DNA of 54,755 nucleotides, from positions 22,447 to 77,201 of the forward strand of contig NZ_KE952903.1 of NCBI RefSeq assembly GCF_000466385.1, given 5' to 3'. Below the pieces are notes generated by a model. The model did not search any database and was not told the origin of the DNA. It saw only the letters and a program-made list of their open reading frames with translations. Both the position numbers and the translations under genes were made by a program. Source of the DNA: Aneurinibacillus aneurinilyticus ATCC 12856 (GTDB lineage Bacteria > Bacillota > Bacilli > Aneurinibacillales > Aneurinibacillaceae). This document shows, one piece after another, positions 35,752 through 49,069 of the stretch. Numbering within the stretch: position 1 is the first letter of the stretch; each line of letters begins with the position of its first letter.

Positions 35752-36254
35752 TCGTCTTCCGCCTCCTTCTTAGCCAGAATAATCGCTCCGACAAGCGCCA
35801 CTAGCAGAAGAACGGAAACCGTTTCAAACGGAATGACATAATTGGTAAACATCTGCACGCCGATTTCCTTGACATTATCTTTTTGTGTGAAATCAGCTGG
35901 CTTGTCGCTCCACTGAACGCTTTGAATTCCAAAGAAAACAATAATAAAAAACACTGCAATTCCCACGCGAATTAGCCACTTCGCCGGATTTTTCCCTTCT
36001 TCAACTTCCGAGGCATCGTGACGCGTCAGCATAATTCCGAACAGCATTAGAATCGAAATTGCCCCAGAATAGACGAGAATTTGTACCATGCCGACGAATT
36101 CAGCCTCCAGCAACACGTATATGCCAGCGATGCTCAGAAACGTAAATGCCAGCGCCACCACCATATGTACAACTCGAGTGAAGCTAATCATGAAGACCGC
36201 TCCCCCGATGGTCAACAGGGCAAGAATGAAAAATGCGATGAACTCTCCTGTCAT
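35748..36254 (-). CDS. nuoJ: NADH-quinone oxidoreductase subunit J
   Basis: This 168-residue membrane subunit has five helices. The segment [28 protein letters not shown] (about 50-77) is the hallmark of NuoJ, including the pi-bulge helix. Its start overlaps the nuoI stop (TAATG). Confidence 0.94.
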   Translation of the reverse strand: MTGEFIAFFILALLTIGGAVFMISFTRVVHMVVALAFTFLSIAGIYVLLEAEFVGMVQILVYSGAISILMLFGIMLTRHDASEVEEGKNPAKWLIRVGIAVFFIIVFFGIQSVQWSDKPADFTQKDNVKEIGVQMFTNYVIPFETVSVLLLVALVGAIILAKKEAEDE

Positions 36255-36670
36255 TACGCATCTCCTCCCCGCACGTTCGTGTTATTGTCATCCAGCCACT
36301 CCAAATTCTTAAACAATTCGTCACGGCTGTATGATGCCAGTTCAAAATTAGTCGTCATCACAATCGCTTCAGTCGGACATACTTCTGTACATAAATCGCA
36401 CAAGATGCAAATTTCGAAGTTAATATCATACGTGTCGATAACTTTTCCTTTTTTGTTCGGATCCTCGCTCTTCTTCCCAATAAGATTAATACAGTTCGTT
36501 GGACAAATCCGGGCACACTGGTTACACACTATGCATTTTTCAGGGGCGAAATGCTGAATGCCACGGAAACGCTCCGGCCAAACCATCTCTTGGTCCGGAT
36601 ACATATGGGTAACTTTCTTTTTGGTTAACTGTTTGAATGTGTAAGCCATACCCTTGGCAAAGCCTAGCAT
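36254..36670 (-). CDS. nuoI: NADH-quinone oxidoreductase subunit I
   Basis: This 138-residue ferredoxin-like subunit has two full 4Fe-4S motifs, CIVCNQCARICP (from residue 46) and CILCDLCTEVCP (from residue 88). These carry clusters N6a and N6b, which pass electrons to NuoB. It is 14 bp after nuoH. In complexes lacking NuoEFG, this subunit is the likely entry point for electrons from a donor protein. Confidence 0.95.
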   Translation of the reverse strand: MLGFAKGMAYTFKQLTKKKVTHMYPDQEMVWPERFRGIQHFAPEKCIVCNQCARICPTNCINLIGKKSEDPNKKGKVIDTYDINFEICILCDLCTEVCPTEAIVMTTNFELASYSRDELFKNLEWLDDNNTNVRGGDA

Positions 36671-36683
36671 ACTATCACCTCTT

Positions 36684-37685
36684 TTATAGGACCGTTTTTA
36701 ACACAGCGGTAACCAGGATATTGACAAGCGAAAGCGGCAAAAGCACCTTCCACCCCATCTGCATGAGCTGGTCTACACGCATACGAGGAAACGTAGCCTG
36801 CAACCAGAAAATAAAGAAAACAATCGCAACAAATTTTAACGCAAACCAGATAATACCGGGAATAAAGCTTAAATATTCAATCGGTGGCAGCCATCCGCCC
36901 AGGAACAATACCGTAGTTAAGGATGCCATAGCAAAAATGTACACATACTCAGTTAGCATGAAGAATGCCCAGCGAAATCCGCTATACTCAACATGATAGC
37001 CGGAAATAAGCTCGGACTCTGCTTCCGTTAGGTCGAATGGTGTCCGGCTCAGTTCGGCAAGCTGTGCAATAATAAAGATAATGAAGCCCAAAAATTGCGG
37101 AATGAAAAACCACATGCCCATCTCTTTTTGCTTCTCGACAATATCGATAAGATTCAGGCTTCCTGTCATAAGAATGACACCAACAACAGACATAACAAGT
37201 GGAATTTCATAACTAATCATCTGGGCAGCGGAGCGCATCGCCCCAATAAGAGCCCACTTATTATTTGATGCCCATCCGCCAGTGATGACCCCTAACACTG
37301 TAATACCAGAAAGGGCAATATAATACAGAAGTCCGACCCCGACATCGGCAAAATGCAGCTTATCAGTGAACGGCATAACCGCAAGCACCCCAAAAGCAGG
37401 CACAAAGGCGATAACAGGCGCAATGATAAAGAGCGGTTTGTCGGCAGCTTTCGGAATAATATCTTCCTTAAGCAATAGCTTCAATACGTCAGCCACTGTT
37501 TGCAGCAAACCGAATGGACCTACCCGATTCGGGCCTATTCTCAGCTGCATCCAACCAAGGATTTTGCGTTGAAAATAAATCGAGTACGTTACAAAGCCAA
37601 GTACGATGGCCAGCAAGACAACTGCCGAAAGAATGAACACCAGACTATTCTGGAGCCCAAAGCTTTGTTCAAGATAAGCCCCCAT
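36684..37685 (-). CDS. nuoH: NADH-quinone oxidoreductase subunit H
   Basis: This 333-residue membrane subunit forms the quinone chamber with NuoB and NuoD. It has RIGPNRVGPFGLLQTVADVLKLLLKEDI (about 42-69) and the conserved acidic loop LSRTPFDLTEAESELISGYHVEYSGF (about 210-235). The start overlaps the nuoD stop by one base. Confidence 0.95.
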   Translation of the reverse strand: MGAYLEQSFGLQNSLVFILSAVVLLAIVLGFVTYSIYFQRKILGWMQLRIGPNRVGPFGLLQTVADVLKLLLKEDIIPKAADKPLFIIAPVIAFVPAFGVLAVMPFTDKLHFADVGVGLLYYIALSGITVLGVITGGWASNNKWALIGAMRSAAQMISYEIPLVMSVVGVILMTGSLNLIDIVEKQKEMGMWFFIPQFLGFIIFIIAQLAELSRTPFDLTEAESELISGYHVEYSGFRWAFFMLTEYVYIFAMASLTTVLFLGGWLPPIEYLSFIPGIIWFALKFVAIVFFIFWLQATFPRMRVDQLMQMGWKVLLPLSLVNILVTAVLKTVL

Positions 37686-38800
37686 TAGCCGTCTACCTCC
37701 CCAAGCACAATATCAATACTGCCAAGAATCGCTACCATATCGGCGATGTTCTGTCCCTTGACAAGCTTGGGAAGAACTTGCAGATTTGCAAAGGAAGGTC
37801 GACGGAACTTGATGCGATACGGCTTATCTTTTCCATTGCTTGAAATATAACAGCCAATCTCTCCGCGTGGCGCTTCAATTCTTGTAAATGCTTCTCCTTG
37901 TGGCGTACGGAGCACACGCGGGACCTTAGCCATGATTTCCCCTTCCTTCGGGAATTGTTCAAGTGCTTGCTCAACGATATTAAGAGACTCCTGCATTTCT
38001 CTGAAACGGATTTTATAGCGGGCAAAACAATCGCCTGCCGTCTCTGTTGGCACTTCAAACTTGAAGCGATCATATATAGAATATGGAGCATCCTTGCGCA
38101 AATCCCATGCCATACCTGTAGAACGAAGCTGAACGCCGCTCAGTGAATAGTTAATCGCATCTTCCTGCGTAATAACGCCAATTCCTGTTAACCGGTTAAT
38201 CACCACTTCGTTTCCTGTTACAAGCTTATGGTAATCATTAATTTGCTTACGCATATACGGAACAAATTCTTTTACCTTCTCAATCCAACCTTCAGGAGCA
38301 TCCCACTTTACGCCACCTACCCGCATATAATTATATGTCAGACGTGCTCCACACAATTCGTTGAAAAATGCGAGAATCTTCTCCCGATCTGCGAAAGCGT
38401 ACAGCAATGGACTGAGCGCACCCAAATCTAGTAAATACGTACCAAACCAAAGCAGGTGACTCGCTACACGCTGAAGTTCCATTACAATGACGCGCAAATA
38501 TTCCGCACGCTCCGGAATCTCCAGTCCCATCAATGTTTCCACCGTATGTACCATCATGTAGTTATTCGTCATCGCTGCAATATAGTCCATCCGATCGGTA
38601 TAGGGAATAATCTGGGTGTAATTCAAATCTTCAGCCAGCTTTTCTGTGCCACGGTGCAGGTATCCAATAACCGGGATAGCTTCCGTAATCGTTTCCCCGT
38701 CGATTTTGACAATCAGACGAAACACCCCATGCGTACTCGGGTGTTGAGGACCTACGTTGAGCAACATTTCTTCCGTTCGTAGCTTTGTGCTTGAGCTCAT
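37685..38800 (-). CDS. nuoD: NADH-quinone oxidoreductase subunit D
   Basis: This 371-residue, 49-kDa-type subunit related to NiFe hydrogenase large subunits has VGPQHPSTHGVFRLIVKIDGE near the start; its HPSTHG loop binds quinone. GYLHRGTEKLAE follows. The frame opens at 38830 inside nuoC, but ATG 38800 (MSSSTKLRTEEML) follows a GAGGAGG site at normal distance and fits homologues. It is encoded separately from NuoC, not fused. Confidence 0.94.
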   Translation of the reverse strand: MSSSTKLRTEEMLLNVGPQHPSTHGVFRLIVKIDGETITEAIPVIGYLHRGTEKLAEDLNYTQIIPYTDRMDYIAAMTNNYMMVHTVETLMGLEIPERAEYLRVIVMELQRVASHLLWFGTYLLDLGALSPLLYAFADREKILAFFNELCGARLTYNYMRVGGVKWDAPEGWIEKVKEFVPYMRKQINDYHKLVTGNEVVINRLTGIGVITQEDAINYSLSGVQLRSTGMAWDLRKDAPYSIYDRFKFEVPTETAGDCFARYKIRFREMQESLNIVEQALEQFPKEGEIMAKVPRVLRTPQGEAFTRIEAPRGEIGCYISSNGKDKPYRIKFRRPSFANLQVLPKLVKGQNIADMVAILGSIDIVLGEVDG

Positions 38801-38804
38801 GTCC

Positions 38805-39794
38805 TCATACCTCCTCATCGTATTGTACATAGTCTTTGCGAAGCGGATGTCCGACCCAGGTGTCAGGAAGCAAAATTCGCTTCATGTTGGCATGGCCTTC
38901 ATACGTAATACCAAGCAGGTCATACGTTTCCCGCTCAAACCAGTCTGCACCAGCCCAGATATCCATTACGGATGAAACCTTGGCGTTATCTCGATCCACC
39001 TTCACTTTGACGCATACATTGTTACGATGCTTGTAAGAGTATAAATAAACGAGAGATTCCATATACGTCTCATAATCTACACCGAGGCTTAGAGATAGGT
39101 AATCAAACGCCAATTCCTCATGATCATGCATGAACCGGGCAACCTCATGCCACTTCTCTCTCTTAACAATTAATGTAGGAATATGCTCACTAAGCTCATT
39201 AATATATGAATCCTCCAGCACATCCGTACCAAATTTTTCTGTTATAACTTTCACAATCTTATCCAGTACCGGTTGCTTCGGTGATGGCTTCTTGGGTTCT
39301 TCCGCCTCCGCTCCGGTAGCTCCGCCAGTTGCTTTAGCCTTTGCAGCAGCGGCTGCTGCGGCTTTGGCTTTGGCAGCTGCGGCAGCTTTTGCCTTCGCAT
39401 CATCCCCACCAGTGGCTCCCTGTGCTTTGGCCTTCGCAGCGGCTGCGGCTTTTGCCTTCGCATCATCCCCACCAGTGGCTCCCTGTGCTTTGGCCTTCGC
39501 AGCGGCTGCGGCTTTTGCCTTCGCATCCGCGTCTCCACCAGTTTCACCTGCCGCCTTTGCTTTAGCAGCAGCGGCAGCAGCTTTTGCTTTAGCGGCTGCA
39601 TCCGCTTTGGCCTTTGCTATATCTTCTGTGCCCGCTTCTGATGTATTGGATGGAGCTTCAGCGGAAGCATCTCCTTGCGCGGACTGCGCAGCTCCAGCTT
39701 CCATCCGCTTTCTTTTAGCTTCGGCGGCAGCTTTGGCAGCTGCAGCGGCCTTTGCTTTTTCTTCTGGCGTAGGCTTCTTTTTCTCTTCGCTCAT
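38805..39794 (-). CDS. nuoC: NADH-quinone oxidoreductase subunit C with Ala/Lys-rich N-terminal extension
   Basis: The conserved 30-kDa domain is the C-terminal half (about 175-329), ending in the signature [40 protein letters not shown]. The first 170 residues are an Ala/Lys/Gly-rich, repetitive segment made of AKAKAAAA and QGATGGDD units. It is likely a long helical or disordered arm. Part is encoded by exact 63-bp tandem repeats, so its length may vary between strains. Shorter Ala-rich NuoC extensions occur in related Bacillales. The role is unknown; it could replace contacts normally made by NuoE/F/G or bind an electron donor. Confidence 0.93.
   Translation of the reverse strand: MSEEKKKPTPEEKAKAAAAAKAAAEAKRKRMEAGAAQSAQGDASAEAPSNTSEAGTEDIAKAKADAAAKAKAAAAAAKAKAAGETGGDADAKAKAAAAAKAKAQGATGGDDAKAKAAAAAKAKAQGATGGDDAKAKAAAAAKAKAAAAAAAKAKATGGATGAEAEEPKKPSPKQPVLDKIVKVITEKFGTDVLEDSYINELSEHIPTLIVKREKWHEVARFMHDHEELAFDYLSLSLGVDYETYMESLVYLYSYKHRNNVCVKVKVDRDNAKVSSVMDIWAGADWFERETYDLLGITYEGHANMKRILLPDTWVGHPLRKDYVQYDEEV
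39385..39510. repeat. Two exact 63-bp tandem repeats inside nuoC
   Basis: Bases 39385-39447 and 39448-39510 are identical. A third unit starts at 39511 and diverges after about 19 bases. The unit length is a multiple of three, so gain or loss of copies would keep the reading frame and change the NuoC arm by 21 residues per unit. Confidence 0.92.
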
Positions 39795-40309
39795 TCACCG
39801 GTCACCTTCTTCCCGGTTTTAGCTTCGTATCGGATTTTCTCTTGCAATTTATTAATTCCATAAATTAAAGCAGGCGGGCTTGGAGGACATCCCGGAATAT
39901 ATACGTCGACCGGGATGATCTGATCCACCCCTTTAACGACAGCGTACGAATGAACATAAGGACCACCAGCCGTAGCACAGGAACCCATAGCAATAACCCA
40001 TTTCGGTTCGGCCATTTGGTCGTATAAGCGACGGACAAGAGGGGCCATCTTCTTCGTTACCGTTCCGGAAACGATCATACAGTCGGACTGACGCGGTGAA
40101 GCCCGGTAAAATACGCCGAAACGGTCTGTATCCCAGTTAGCGCCTCCGGTTCCCATCATTTCGATAGCACAACAGGCCAGCCCGAATGTAAGCGGCCAGA
40201 TCGAATTGCTACGTGCCCAGGCTTTCAACTGTTCAACCGTGCTGAAAAACACATTGCGTTCAAGCTCTCTGCGTTCCTCTAAGCTGATATTCTCCAAGTT
40301 TAGTTCCAT
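39791..40309 (-). CDS. nuoB: NADH-quinone oxidoreductase subunit B
   Basis: This 172-residue subunit holds cluster N2. The cysteines are in LACCAIEMM (about 45-46), [10 protein letters not shown] (about 110) and [11 protein letters not shown] (about 140), all present. It passes electrons to quinone at the NuoB/NuoD interface. Overlaps nuoC by 4 bp and nuoA by 10 bp. Confidence 0.96.
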   Translation of the reverse strand: MELNLENISLEERRELERNVFFSTVEQLKAWARSNSIWPLTFGLACCAIEMMGTGGANWDTDRFGVFYRASPRQSDCMIVSGTVTKKMAPLVRRLYDQMAEPKWVIAMGSCATAGGPYVHSYAVVKGVDQIIPVDVYIPGCPPSPPALIYGINKLQEKIRYEAKTGKKVTGE

Positions 40310-40668
40310 TCCAACACCTTCTTTTTCCAGGCATAGATTAACCCTATTATCAGCAGTGTAATAAAAATAAGCATTTCGACTAGTGCGAATAATCCAAGGC
40401 TATCATAAGCTACTGCCCACGGATACAAAAATACAGTCTCAACATCAAATATTACAAATAACAAAGCGAAAATATAATATTTAACGTTAAACTGCACCCA
40501 ACTGGACCCTACAGGGTCAACCCCGCTCTCATAGGTTTTTCTCTTTTCCTCGGTTGGATTGCTCGGACGCAAAAGCCGCCCGAATGTAAGCGCAACCACA
40601 GGCAAAAGAACACCTAGAGAGAGAAAAATGACAACAATGAAATAATTATTTGCGTATAATGTCGCCAT
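40300..40668 (-). CDS. nuoA: NADH-quinone oxidoreductase subunit A
   Basis: This 122-residue, three-helix subunit is the first gene of the operon. The loop [44 protein letters not shown] is the NuoA signature. The frame extends upstream to 40749, but ATG 40668 ([10 protein letters not shown]) with GGGGGAAAGG ahead matches homologues. Confidence 0.94.
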   Translation of the reverse strand: MATLYANNYFIVVIFLSLGVLLPVVALTFGRLLRPSNPTEEKRKTYESGVDPVGSSWVQFNVKYYIFALLFVIFDVETVFLYPWAVAYDSLGLFALVEMLIFITLLIIGLIYAWKKKVLEWN

Positions 40669-40748
40669 ACCTTTCCCCCTACCTTTACTTGTAAATTTTT
40701 TATAATAAAACAAGCAAAAAAACAGGAAATTGTGGAAAATCCCATCCA

Positions 40749-40777
40749 ATTATACCAAAAGGCTTGGGTACTGTCTA
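40749..40777 (-). promoter_or_regulatory. SigA promoter of the nuo operon
   Basis: TAGACA (40777-40772) and a perfect TATAAT (40754-40749) are 17 bp apart on the minus strand. The -35 matches consensus at five of six. The predicted leader to nuoA is about 75 bases. Confidence 0.72.
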
Positions 40778-41006
40778 ATAGTGGAATCCCAAATCTTATG
40801 GTACATTTATATGTGTATGTGACTTAATATATTGACACGCTTTACTAGATTAAGGTAAGAAATGCTAAAGCCAAGAGACTAACGATGTCTTGCGCTTCGA
40901 CTAAAAAGTCCAGCGTTATTGCTTCCAGCTTCAACCTCTTTTTTCTGCCTTGGGCCACAGAAGTGTGCCAATGTATTAAAGCATATTTATATAAGGAAGT
41001 GATTAT

Positions 41007-41495
41007 TTGAAAACAAAAAAAATTAGTGTCATCTTTGTTTGTTTGGGAAATATATGCCGCTCTCCACTGGGGGAAGGAGTGTTTCGGCATCTGGTGGAAG
41101 AAAAAGGATTGGGTGAATACTTCATGATCGACTCAGCTGGCACTGCAAGCTACCATGCAGGCGAGCCTCCGGATCCGGGTTCCAGACGCATAGCAAAAAA
41201 ACATGGAATCTCACTGAACGGACAATATGCCCGACAGTTCATAGCAAACGATTTAACCCAGTGGGATTATGTTATTGCCATGGATTCTACAAACCATAGC
41301 AATATTCGGCAGTTAGGCGCCCTAACCTCTGGAAATATTCACCTGATGCGCGAATTCGATCCGGAAGGTCCGGGAGATGTACCCGATCCATGGGCACGCG
41401 GCGATGAAGCGTTTCTTGAGACATATACGATCATTCGCCGTTCTTGCGAAAAACTGCTTGAACATATTATCAAGGAACATCATCTGCTACAATAA
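41007..41495 (+). CDS. Low-molecular-weight protein-tyrosine phosphatase
   Basis: This 162-residue phosphatase has the P-loop VCLGNICRSP (nucleophile Cys12, Arg18) and the general-acid loop DVPDPWARG near 125. It could act on phosphotyrosine, including BY-kinase substrates, or on phosphoarginine as B. subtilis YwlE does. YwlE has a Thr next to the P-loop asparagine for that; here the residue is Ile (GNICRS), which favours phosphotyrosine. It starts at TTG 41007 with an AAGGAAG site. It is the only plus-strand gene, between two converging or diverging minus-strand operons. A TTGACA at 40832-40837 may be its -35, but the -10 is weak. Confidence 0.9.
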   Translation: MKTKKISVIFVCLGNICRSPLGEGVFRHLVEEKGLGEYFMIDSAGTASYHAGEPPDPGSRRIAKKHGISLNGQYARQFIANDLTQWDYVIAMDSTNHSNIRQLGALTSGNIHLMREFDPEGPGDVPDPWARGDEAFLETYTIIRRSCEKLLEHIIKEHHLLQ

Positions 41496-41576
41496 CCTTT
41501 CCTCATTATAACATACAAAGCAAATGTTATCCTGTAAAGAAAAAACCGCGGGCACGACCAATCGTCCTTTTTCTGC

Positions 41577-41615
41577 AAAAAAGCTCTCTTCGAAATCCTC
41601 GAAGAGAGCTTTTTT
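41577..41615. terminator. Bidirectional terminator between the phosphatase gene and atpC
   Basis: A stem of about 17 bp (41577-41593 with 41599-41615, core GCTCTCTTCGA/TCGAAGAGAGC) has a 5-base loop and T-runs on both strands. It serves the plus-strand phosphatase gene and the minus-strand atp operon. Confidence 0.92.
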
Positions 41616-41627
41616 ATCATACTTTAT

Positions 41628-42032
41628 TTACTTCCCAGCGACATCAAGACGTGTCATCGCGCGTTGCAGTGACATCTGGGCACGTTTGAAATCAATATCT
41701 TCTTTTCCGCTTTCAGCAAGGCGGCGCTCGGCACGCTCTTTTGCTGCTATTGCGCGGTTTACATCAATCTCTTCAGCAAGCTCGGCAGATTCCGCAAGAA
41801 TCGTTACTTTATCCTTGCGAACTTCCATCATACCGCCGCTGACCGCAATTTTATCATCTGCGCCATCGTGTTTCTTAACCAGAATCGGAGCAATCTTAAG
41901 CGGAGTAACCATCGGAATGTGATTGGGCAAAATACCCAAATCCCCTTCTGCGCCTCTGGCTACGACGATGCGAGCGTCTCCGCGGTAGACAACCCGTTCT
42001 GGAGTAACGATTTCGACTTCAATTGTATTCAT
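41628..42032 (-). CDS. atpC: ATP synthase epsilon subunit
   Basis: This 134-residue subunit has an N-terminal beta-sandwich ([39 protein letters not shown]) and a C-terminal two-helix domain that can inhibit the enzyme. Last gene of the operon; terminator directly downstream. Confidence 0.95.
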   Translation of the reverse strand: MNTIEVEIVTPERVVYRGDARIVVARGAEGDLGILPNHIPMVTPLKIAPILVKKHDGADDKIAVSGGMMEVRKDKVTILAESAELAEEIDVNRAIAAKERAERRLAESGKEDIDFKRAQMSLQRAMTRLDVAGK

Positions 42033-42063
42033 TTACGAAACCCTCCCCATTATCAGGGTTGAA

Positions 42064-43482
<1,419 letters not shown>

Positions 43483-43497
43483 CTAACGCATCGAATC

Positions 43498-44358
43498 CTA
43501 TTCGAGCGCGCTGGCTCCGCCAACGATTTCCGCGATTTCCTGTGTAATCGCCGCCTGGCGGGCACGGTTATAGAACAGTGTATAACGTTCAATCATGTCT
43601 GTTGCGTTATCCGTTGCGTTGCCCATTGCCGTCATGCGGGCACCATGCTCACTAGCTTTGGCGTCCAGCAGTGCACTGAAGATAAGGGTTTCCGCGTACT
43701 TCGGCAACAGGTCTGCAAGCACCTCATCCGCAGATGGCTCGAAGTCGTATGTTGGTGTTCCCTCCACCTTCTCGACATCAGCCAGCGGAAGCAGACGTAG
43801 TTCCGTTGGCTCTTGCTGAATGGCACTTACGAACTTGTTATACACGAGGTACAATTCGTCGATTCCACCATCGGCAAACATTTGAACAGCGCCGCGTGCT
43901 ACATTCCTAATGCTTGCGAATGTCGGTGAATCAGACATGTTCACGAACTCCTCAGAAATCGGATAATTACGCTTCTTAAAGAAATCGCGACCTTTACGGC
44001 CCAATACGAAAATCGTATATTCATCCTGGCTTTTATGGCGTTCAGCGATGGTACGAGATACCATGCGAAGTACGTTCGCATTATACCCGCCTGCAAGACC
44101 ACGGTCGGATGTGATAACCACATACCCCGTTCTCTTTACAGGACGGCTATCAAGCATCGGATGCTTAGCACCTGATGTACCAGCCGCAATACTCATAACA
44201 ACTTCACGCATTTTTTCTGCATATGGACGAGCCGCTTCCGCTCTCTCCTGCGCTCGGCGCAGCTTGGCGGCGTCAACCATTTTCATTGCTTTCGTAATCT
44301 GGCGTGTGTTCTGCACGCTTTTGATGCGTGCTTTTATTTCACGAAGTCCTCCGGCCAC
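43498..44358 (-). CDS. atpG: ATP synthase gamma subunit
   Basis: This 286-residue rotor shaft has a conserved N-terminal helix ([35 protein letters not shown]) and C-terminal helix ([42 protein letters not shown]). It starts at GTG 44358. Confidence 0.95.
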   Translation of the reverse strand: MAGGLREIKARIKSVQNTRQITKAMKMVDAAKLRRAQERAEAARPYAEKMREVVMSIAAGTSGAKHPMLDSRPVKRTGYVVITSDRGLAGGYNANVLRMVSRTIAERHKSQDEYTIFVLGRKGRDFFKKRNYPISEEFVNMSDSPTFASIRNVARGAVQMFADGGIDELYLVYNKFVSAIQQEPTELRLLPLADVEKVEGTPTYDFEPSADEVLADLLPKYAETLIFSALLDAKASEHGARMTAMGNATDNATDMIERYTLFYNRARQAAITQEIAEIVGGASALE

Positions 44359-44426
44359 GTTTGTTCACCACCTTTGTTCCTTGAATTAGTCGCTTTGTCA
44401 TCTGCTGACGCAGCTGTGTTTTCCTA

Positions 44427-45956
<1,530 letters not shown>

Positions 45957-45959
45957 CTA

Positions 45960-46499
45960 TCATACTTGGGCTTGCTTAATTTGCTGTGTGAAGCGAGCCA
46001 ACTTGCCTTTGATGCTACCATCATACAGTCTATCACCGATGCGCACGATGATACCGCCGATAATGGAAGGATCGATTTTCGTTGCTACACGCAGCTTTTT
46101 ATTTACTTTCTGTCCGAATTGCTCAGCCACTTTTTCCAGTTCGGCCTCAGTTAACGGTTTTGCCGTAATCACTGTAGCATCGGCAAAGCCGCGCGCCTCA
46201 TTGGAAAGCTCTGTGAATTGCTTTGCGATATCGTTCAGTTCATCTTCACGACCGCGCTCTAGCAGAAGGTTCAAAAAGTCGAGCGTCGTTTCAGAAACTT
46301 TACCAACAAATAATTCGTTCAGTATGCCCTTCTTTTCCGCCGCCGTCACTTTTGGATGAGTTAAAAGCATGTTCAGCTCATCGCTCTGCTTGATAATATC
46401 TGTAATTTGATTCAATTCAACTTCAGTTGTATCAATCGCCTGCTTTTCACTGGCTACTTCATACAGGGCGCGTGCATAGCGCTTTGCGACAGCACTCAT
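45960..46499 (-). CDS. atpH: ATP synthase delta subunit
   Basis: This 179-residue stator subunit has VAKRYARALYEVASEKQ at the start and the conserved C-terminal VITAKPLTEAELEKVAEQFGQKVNKKLRVATKIDPSIIGGIIVRIGDRLYDGS. Overlaps atpF by 4 bp. Confidence 0.95.
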   Translation of the reverse strand: MSAVAKRYARALYEVASEKQAIDTTEVELNQITDIIKQSDELNMLLTHPKVTAAEKKGILNELFVGKVSETTLDFLNLLLERGREDELNDIAKQFTELSNEARGFADATVITAKPLTEAELEKVAEQFGQKVNKKLRVATKIDPSIIGGIIVRIGDRLYDGSIKGKLARFTQQIKQAQV

Positions 46500-46981
46500 A
46501 CTTGACCGCCCACCTGTCTCATAAATTGCTCAATTGTATCTTGTTGCTCAGCTTCTGACATTTCCTTTTCAATAATCTTGGAAGCAAGCAGCACGGAAAG
46601 ACCTGCAACTTGATCACGTACAGAAGCGATTGCTTTTTCTTTCTCACGGTTAATCTCAAGCTTGGCATCTTCAATCATACGCTCCGCCCGAGCCTGGGAA
46701 GCAGCCATGATTTCCTGCCCCTCCACATCTGCTTGTTTCTTCGCACGTTCCAGAATAGCCTGTGCTTCTTCACGAACTTTTTTCAATTCAGCGCGTTGCT
46801 CTTGGAGCAATCCTTGCGCTTCCGCATTCGCTTTCTCAGCAGCTGCGATTTGTCCTTCAATATTCTCCTGGCGTTTTTGCAGTATAGACATCGCCGGCTT
46901 CATTGCAAACTTGGATACAAGTGCCAGTAGGATTAGAAACATAATAATTTGAAACAGCATAGTTCCGAGTTGGATATCCAC
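46496..46981 (-). CDS. atpF: ATP synthase b subunit
   Basis: This 161-residue protein has one N-terminal membrane helix (about 7-27) and a long charged coiled coil that forms the peripheral stalk. It starts at GTG 46981 behind AAAGGAG, spaced 10 bases. Confidence 0.94.
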   Translation of the reverse strand: MDIQLGTMLFQIIMFLILLALVSKFAMKPAMSILQKRQENIEGQIAAAEKANAEAQGLLQEQRAELKKVREEAQAILERAKKQADVEGQEIMAASQARAERMIEDAKLEINREKEKAIASVRDQVAGLSVLLASKIIEKEMSEAEQQDTIEQFMRQVGGQV

Positions 46982-47034
46982 AGTCCGTCAACTCCTTTCC
47001 TGTAGCAAAAGAATTCATCTAAGTACAAAAGGAA

Positions 47035-47057
47035 GGCGAAGGATAACGGCCTCCGCC
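47035..47057 (-). promoter_or_regulatory. Intercistronic hairpin between atpE and atpF
   Basis: In the transcript GGCGGAGG pairs with CCTTCGCC (8 bp, one G-U) around a 7-base loop, followed by a partly U-rich stretch. It lies just after the c-subunit gene. It could stabilise the upstream atpE message or act as a partial terminator. Confidence 0.45.
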
Positions 47058-47099
47058 CCGGTAAAAGTATACAATTGCTGAATGTTGTCTCTTTATTTA

Positions 47100-48184
<1,085 letters not shown>

Positions 48185-48211
48185 TTCTCATTCACCCCTT
48201 TCGTAAGCGCA

Positions 48212-48589
48212 TTATTTTTTTATCAATAAATATTGAGAGATAGCAGATAGAAATGTAACAACCGGCACAGTCATCAGTCCGATTACAACCCCATAGAAGG
48301 AGAACAGATGTGGTAACTTAAAGGAAACATAGACAGCGAAACCGGCAAGTAGAAAACGAGGTAACATCCCTACTCCACGGAGCCGTTTGCCAGGGTTAAG
48401 CGCCGCCTCCCCGGCCTGTAACGTTTTCACATAAAGCACGAAGCCGTTGATCATGCTTGCCAGCATGCCAAGGATAAGCCCTTGAAATAATACGCGTTGC
48501 GGCATAAACAACCACAATAGAACAACTGCCGTGAAAAGTATGAATATGTAACGAGATACTTGTTTAATCAATGAAGCAAAATTGTCCAT
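48212..48589 (-). CDS. atpI: ATP synthase subunit I
   Basis: This 125-residue protein has four membrane helices of the AtpI family, which assists c-ring assembly or ion handling. The frame can start at TTG 48601. ATG 48589 lies 6 bases behind the TTGGAG site and one base after the atpZ stop, so it is preferred. Confidence 0.85.
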   Translation of the reverse strand: MDNFASLIKQVSRYIFILFTAVVLLWLFMPQRVLFQGLILGMLASMINGFVLYVKTLQAGEAALNPGKRLRGVGMLPRFLLAGFAVYVSFKLPHLFSFYGVVIGLMTVPVVTFLSAISQYLLIKK

Positions 48590-48590
48590 G

Positions 48591-48809
48591 TCAATCTCCA
48601 AAGAACTGTTTCACCAGGAAAAAAACGCCTAGTATGCCGACTCCTAAACCGAACAATAAGCCAACAAGCAAGAACCATGGTTCGGTTCCCAGCCAATTAT
48701 CAACCGCACGTCCGGCCCAAAAGCCAAAAATAACAGAGGTAGCCAATTCTACCCCTATGGTTCCAACTAATGCAAAAGCCCGTAAAGGTCCGTTCTTGTC
48801 CTGTTTCAA
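48591..48809 (-). CDS. atpZ: AtpZ/AtpI-family protein, first gene of the atp operon
   Basis: This 72-residue protein has two membrane helices (about 14-33 and 44-66) with GVELATSVIFGFWAGRAVDNWLGTEPWFLLVGLLFGLGVGILGV, typical of AtpZ/ATPase-gene-1 proteins. In alkaliphiles AtpZ and AtpI together have been linked to Mg2+ uptake; the role here is inferred. The stop is one base before the atpI ATG. Confidence 0.85.
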   Translation of the reverse strand: MKQDKNGPLRAFALVGTIGVELATSVIFGFWAGRAVDNWLGTEPWFLLVGLLFGLGVGILGVFFLVKQFFGD

Positions 48810-48946
48810 CTACGGCACCCCTCCCGTTTTTCGCTTTTACACGCTTCCAGTTTTCCCAAAAAAATATGACAAAAAACATCAATTTTCTCAAGAAAAGGTC
48901 AGGAACAACCGTCATAACTATGTATGATCTATAATTGTCCCTAACC

Positions 48947-48975
48947 ATAGTACTTAAGCATTTATCGTTTGTCAA
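48947..48975 (-). promoter_or_regulatory. SigA promoter of the atp operon
   Basis: A perfect TTGACA (48975-48970) and TACTAT (48952-48947) are 17 bp apart on the minus strand. The predicted leader to atpZ is about 130 bases. The 260-bp gap between atpZ and the thiolase gene holds no gene and no clear thiolase terminator. Confidence 0.68.
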
Positions 48976-49069
48976 CAATATGCAAACGGATTGTCACTTT
49001 TTCGACAAAACATCCTAATTTTATACGGGTAAAATGTGTCATTTACCTATTTAACACTTGACACCGTAA

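Noticed and set aside
39130-39822. 230-codon plus-strand open frame opposite nuoC
   Set aside because: It is produced by the repeated Ala/Lys codons of nuoC on the other strand; no ribosome site and low-complexity product.
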